Shown here one piece after another: positions 6,229-8,657 of a stretch of DNA of 8,657 nucleotides. The stretch comes from an uncultured Gemella sp. (GTDB taxonomy: Bacteria; Bacillota; Bacilli; Staphylococcales; Gemellaceae). The notes beneath the pieces are model-generated. The model was not told where the DNA came from. It saw nothing but the letters and a program-made list of their open reading frames with translations, and did no database searches. The stretch spans positions 1 to 8,657 of the forward strand of contig CAMYEU010000063.1 in assembly GCA_947254465.1 (NCBI GenBank). Direction: 5' to 3'. Numbering within the stretch: the stretch's first letter is position 1; each line of letters starts with the position of its first letter. The position numbers were made by a program, and so were the translations under genes.

Positions 6229-7395
6229 TTAATGATGACCGTGTGGACCATGGTGGTGTTCAAAATGATTTATTATTTCAAGTACTCTTGGACTTCCAGT
6301 TAAATCATAAACATTTCTTAGAGTTTCCATATACGTTGGATCATCATGTAAAATATCAAAATATGTAACGACTTCTTCTTCAACAAAATCAATATAATCT
6401 TCCTCTTCTGACAGAGCATTTAAAGCCACACCCAAAAGAATTGGATCATCTTTTATTAATGAGTTTCCATTATATAAATCGTAGATTTTTTCGTATTCAT
6501 ATAGTGATTTAAGTGCATTTATAGCGATAAACAATGTTTCTTCTGAGATACCCTGTACTGTTAATACTTCTTGCATTAGAGTACGAATATTATCGTATTG
6601 TTGGTCATCTTTGTATAATGAAATTAAGTGTAGATAAGCACTAATAGCCATTCCCTGTAACTCAATATATTTTTCTAAATATTTTTTTGCTTCCTCACCT
6701 TTTGACATATGTCCTAAGTGCAAGTAAGCCTCAGTGAAGTCAGGATTAATAGAAATAGTTTTTAACAAATGTATTTTTGAGTTTTCCAAATTCTGAACTT
6801 GATTATAAGCAAACGCTAATGAAAACAGAATTTCTGCATCCTCATACACTCTCCCATTTTGATTATAGAAGTCAATAGCCTCTTCAAATAATCCTAATGC
6901 ATATAAGTTATCGAATGCAGTTTGAAAGTTTTCTAAAGATGGTTCTTCATAAAAAATTCTCTCACTTAAGTCTCTAGCTTTATCTTCTCTTCCTGTTGTT
7001 AAGTAGATTCCTACTAACTCTTTATCAATTGCACGAATGGCCTCATCAAAATCCGTAACTGCTCTAGCTGCTAAGAACTTGTCTTCAGCAATTTCATATA
7101 GTTCATCTTCTAAATATATCAAACCTTCTTGATATAGAATCGAAGGTGTTTTTGGCGAATTGTATAATACTACTAAAGCATCATCTTTCTTATCTAGATA
7201 TAGGAGATTATGTACATATCCTTCAATTGCCATATCTTCTTCTCTATTTTGTTCATAAATAATTCTAGACAATTCTAAACATTCATCAAATAATCCATTA
7301 TCTAAAAGTACTGTACGAAACTCCTCTTGTTGCTCTCTATCTAAAGCAGAAAAATCTATATCTTTCAATTCCTCTAAAAATTGTTGTATATCCAT
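6229..7395 (-). CDS. Tetratricopeptide-repeat protein with a His-rich C-terminus
   Basis: A 388-residue, strongly acidic, mostly helical protein without signal peptide or membrane segment. The clearest TPR unit is residues 187-220 (exactly 34 residues, ending INPDF), followed by degenerate units at about 221-248 and 252-282; another lies at about 85-118. It is probably a cytoplasmic scaffold for protein-protein contacts. It may correspond to the YpiA-like TPR proteins found in the wider hepT-aro region of Bacillus and Staphylococcus, but this is inference. The last twelve residues contain seven His (377, 380-382, 385, 387, 388), a possible metal-binding tail. Its ATG directly abuts the hepT stop codon (TAG then ATG), and its ribosome site AAGGAGAG (7404-7411) lies inside hepT, so the two are very likely translationally coupled. 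Confidence 0.85.
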   Translation of the reverse strand: MDIQQFLEELKDIDFSALDREQQEEFRTVLLDNGLFDECLELSRIIYEQNREEDMAIEGYVHNLLYLDKKDDALVVLYNSPKTPSILYQEGLIYLEDELYEIAEDKFLAARAVTDFDEAIRAIDKELVGIYLTTGREDKARDLSERIFYEEPSLENFQTAFDNLYALGLFEEAIDFYNQNGRVYEDAEILFSLAFAYNQVQNLENSKIHLLKTISINPDFTEAYLHLGHMSKGEEAKKYLEKYIELQGMAISAYLHLISLYKDDQQYDNIRTLMQEVLTVQGISEETLFIAINALKSLYEYEKIYDLYNGNSLIKDDPILLGVALNALSEEEDYIDFVEEEVVTYFDILHDDPTYMETLRNVYDLTGSPRVLEIINHFEHHHGPHGHH

Positions 7396-8343
7396 CTAAT
7401 TATCTCTCCTTGCTAATCTATTCATAATAAAAGTCAATTCATTTTTTACAGTACATTCAATATTATCGATACTCTTCTGAGCTTTTTCTAAATATCTTCT
7501 ACTTACATTTAATGTTTCTGATAAAACTTTTTCATTATTTCTTATACAATTTATTATTTTTTCTTTTTCTCCACTACTCGTATCTTTTGTAAAATTATAA
7601 AATAGCTCTGGTTTTTCTTCCTTGGCTAATAAGGCTGGTAATGTAATGTTACCATTCATTAAATCTTGTCCTACTTCTTTGCCAAGATTTTGTGCTCCTC
7701 CTACAAAATCAAGATAGTCATCAATTATCTGATAACTCATTCCCAAATAATAACCATATGAAAAAGCACTTCTTATATCTTCGTCAGAAGCATTCGCGAC
7801 TATACTCCCTGCTACACAAGCGAAAGCTATTAATATCGCGGTCTTTCTCTTAATTTTTTTTAGATAATCTAGTCTTCTAGTTTTAATATCGTATAAGCCA
7901 TCCGCTTGAATAAGCTCACCTATACATAGTTCTTTAAGTGTTTGTGCTAAATATAAATGTATTTTCTCATTATCAAACTTAGTAACTTCTTTTAAAACTA
8001 CAGAAAATAAATAATCCCCTACTCGAAGAGCAAACTCATTGCTATATTTTTTATTCATCGTAACACTACCACGTCTAGTATCAGCATCGTCAATAATATC
8101 ATCATGAATTAAACTAGCAGTATGAATTATTTCAACTATACTAGCCATTCTAATGATGTCTTTCTTATTTAGTTCAAAATCTCCTAATTTAGCACACACA
8201 AGTAAAAGAAGTACTCTAACCCTTTTACCTCCATTTAGAAAATATTTCTTAACAATCTCATCTAATTGTTCATTATTACTTCTAGTAATTTCGAAAATAT
8301 CTTCTAATACCTCATGCACCAACGTATCATACTGTTTTAACAT
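7396..8343 (-). CDS. hepT: Heptaprenyl diphosphate synthase component II (trans-polyprenyl synthase)
   Basis: The catalytic large subunit that condenses isopentenyl diphosphate units onto farnesyl diphosphate to make the long side chain of menaquinone. In the 315-residue form it shows GGKR at 38-41, the first Asp-rich motif DDIID at 81-85 followed by RRG, and the second Asp-rich motif DDYLD at 208-212 within SYQIIDDYLDF. KIKRKTA and GNITLPALLA also closely resemble Bacillus HepT (320 residues). Product length (C35 or other) cannot be told from sequence alone. The longest frame starts at a TTG at 8367 inside hepS, but GGAG (8350-8353) lies six bases before the ATG at 8341-8343, which I take as the start; another ATG at 8353-8355 has no ribosome site. 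It lies 16 bases after the partial hepS and abuts the TPR gene. Confidence 0.94.
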   Translation of the reverse strand: MLKQYDTLVHEVLEDIFEITRSNNEQLDEIVKKYFLNGGKRVRVLLLLVCAKLGDFELNKKDIIRMASIVEIIHTASLIHDDIIDDADTRRGSVTMNKKYSNEFALRVGDYLFSVVLKEVTKFDNEKIHLYLAQTLKELCIGELIQADGLYDIKTRRLDYLKKIKRKTAILIAFACVAGSIVANASDEDIRSAFSYGYYLGMSYQIIDDYLDFVGGAQNLGKEVGQDLMNGNITLPALLAKEEKPELFYNFTKDTSSGEKEKIINCIRNNEKVLSETLNVSRRYLEKAQKSIDNIECTVKNELTFIMNRLARRDN

Positions 8344-8359
8344 TTTATTCTCCATTAAC

Positions 8360-8613
8360 TTAAACAAAGGTTACCATTTTACTATCAAACTCTTGAAATT
8401 CAACATTATAAAAGTCAAACCAAGTCTTTATAACACTTAGATAAAATTCATTCTCACTAATTTCTTTAGCTATTAGCTGTAAGTATCCTCTCTGCATAGT
8501 TTCTGTAAGATTAGCCAACTTATCTAAACTACCTACCAATAAACTATAATACTCAAAACTAAAATAATCACCAAGTAAAAGTGATTTTGATTCAATACTA
8601 TCACCTTCTAATC
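8360..8613 (-). CDS. hepS: Heptaprenyl diphosphate synthase component I, C-terminal fragment
   Basis: The last 84 codons of a gene whose start is cut by the contig end; the open frame runs from the adapter junction to a TAA at 8360-8362. The fragment includes LLLGDYFSFEYYSLL, which resembles the conserved GDYxSxxYYxLL stretch of the HEPPP synthase subunit 1 family (PF07307), followed by helical sequence ending in DSKMVTFV. HepS is the small non-catalytic partner that sets chain length and binds HepT. The position just upstream of hepT supports the call, because the two subunits are encoded close together in Bacillus and Staphylococcus. The identification rests on a short fragment plus context, so it is less secure than that of hepT. 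In those genera a methyltransferase gene (menG/ubiE) usually lies between the two; here only 16 bases do. Confidence 0.78.
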
Positions 8614-8657
8614 CTGTCTCTTATACACATCTCCGAGCCCACGAGACATCTCAGGAT
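8614..8657. other. Nextera i7 adapter with index (sequencing artefact)
   Basis: Positions 8614-8632 are the reverse-complement Tn5 mosaic end CTGTCTCTTATACACATCT. Positions 8633-8647 are the read-2 stub CCGAGCCCACGAGAC, 8648-8655 are the eight-base index ATCTCAGG (as I recall, Nextera N715), and AT begins the P7 tail. It is an exact inverted copy of positions 3-46. Genomic sequence ends at 8613. Confidence 0.98.

Noticed and set aside
47..8613. Alternative genetic code with TGA as Trp, suggested by the high AT content and the absence of TGA stops
   Set aside because: No in-frame TGA is seen in the genes and Trp is encoded by TGG; avoidance of TGA stops in seven genes is not unusual in AT-rich Bacilli.
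1..8657. Transposon with terminal inverted repeats of about 44 bases
   Set aside because: The repeats are the synthetic Nextera adapter with its index, and the interior is a set of housekeeping genes with no transposase.

Overview
This 8.66 kb window looks like a complete small assembly contig from a low-GC Gram-positive bacterium (Bacillota). The DNA is strongly AT-rich (about 30% GC by eye). Ribosome binding sites are of the AGGAGG type, Trp is encoded by TGG, and the seven visible stop codons are all TAA or TAG. The gene set (PgdA-like peptidoglycan deacetylase, CshA-type helicase, two-subunit HepS/HepT prenyl synthase, CinA) fits Bacilli. A Gemella-like or neighbouring Bacillales/Lactobacillales origin is my best guess, but it is only a guess. 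Both ends are untrimmed Illumina Nextera adapter (1-46 and 8614-8657), including the i7 index. The biological sequence is therefore only 47-8613, and the two outermost genes are cut by the assembly, not by biology.

All seven genes lie on the minus strand, so transcription runs from high to low coordinates. First comes an operon: the 3' end of hepS (8360-8613), hepT (7396-8343), a TPR-repeat protein with a His-rich tail (6229-7395) and a GNAT acetyltransferase (5437-6192), closed by a hairpin at 5395-5427. Next are three units that look independent: a membrane-anchored serine hydrolase of the class A beta-lactamase fold (4294-5232), a DEAD-box RNA helicase (2598-4058) and a PgdA-like polysaccharide deacetylase (1025-2401). 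Each has its own leader, and each is followed by a terminator or terminator-like inverted repeat. Last is the 5' two-thirds of cinA (47-850), with its own likely promoter.

Functionally, HepS and HepT together make the long isoprenoid tail of the respiratory quinone. The deacetylase and the serine hydrolase act at the cell wall. CshA works in RNA turnover and ribosome assembly, and CinA in nucleotide repair and NAD salvage. This is ordinary chromosomal housekeeping sequence: I see no insertion sequence, prophage, CRISPR array, RNA gene or novel defence-like system. The points most worth a second look are the adapter ends, the hepS-hepT junction without a menG gene between them, a perfect 14+2+14 palindrome inside the serine hydrolase gene, that enzyme's altered active-site motifs, and the His-rich tail of the TPR protein. 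For three genes the longest open frame begins upstream of the likely start, and the Shine-Dalgarno sites argue for shorter proteins. No gap between genes exceeds 300 bases.
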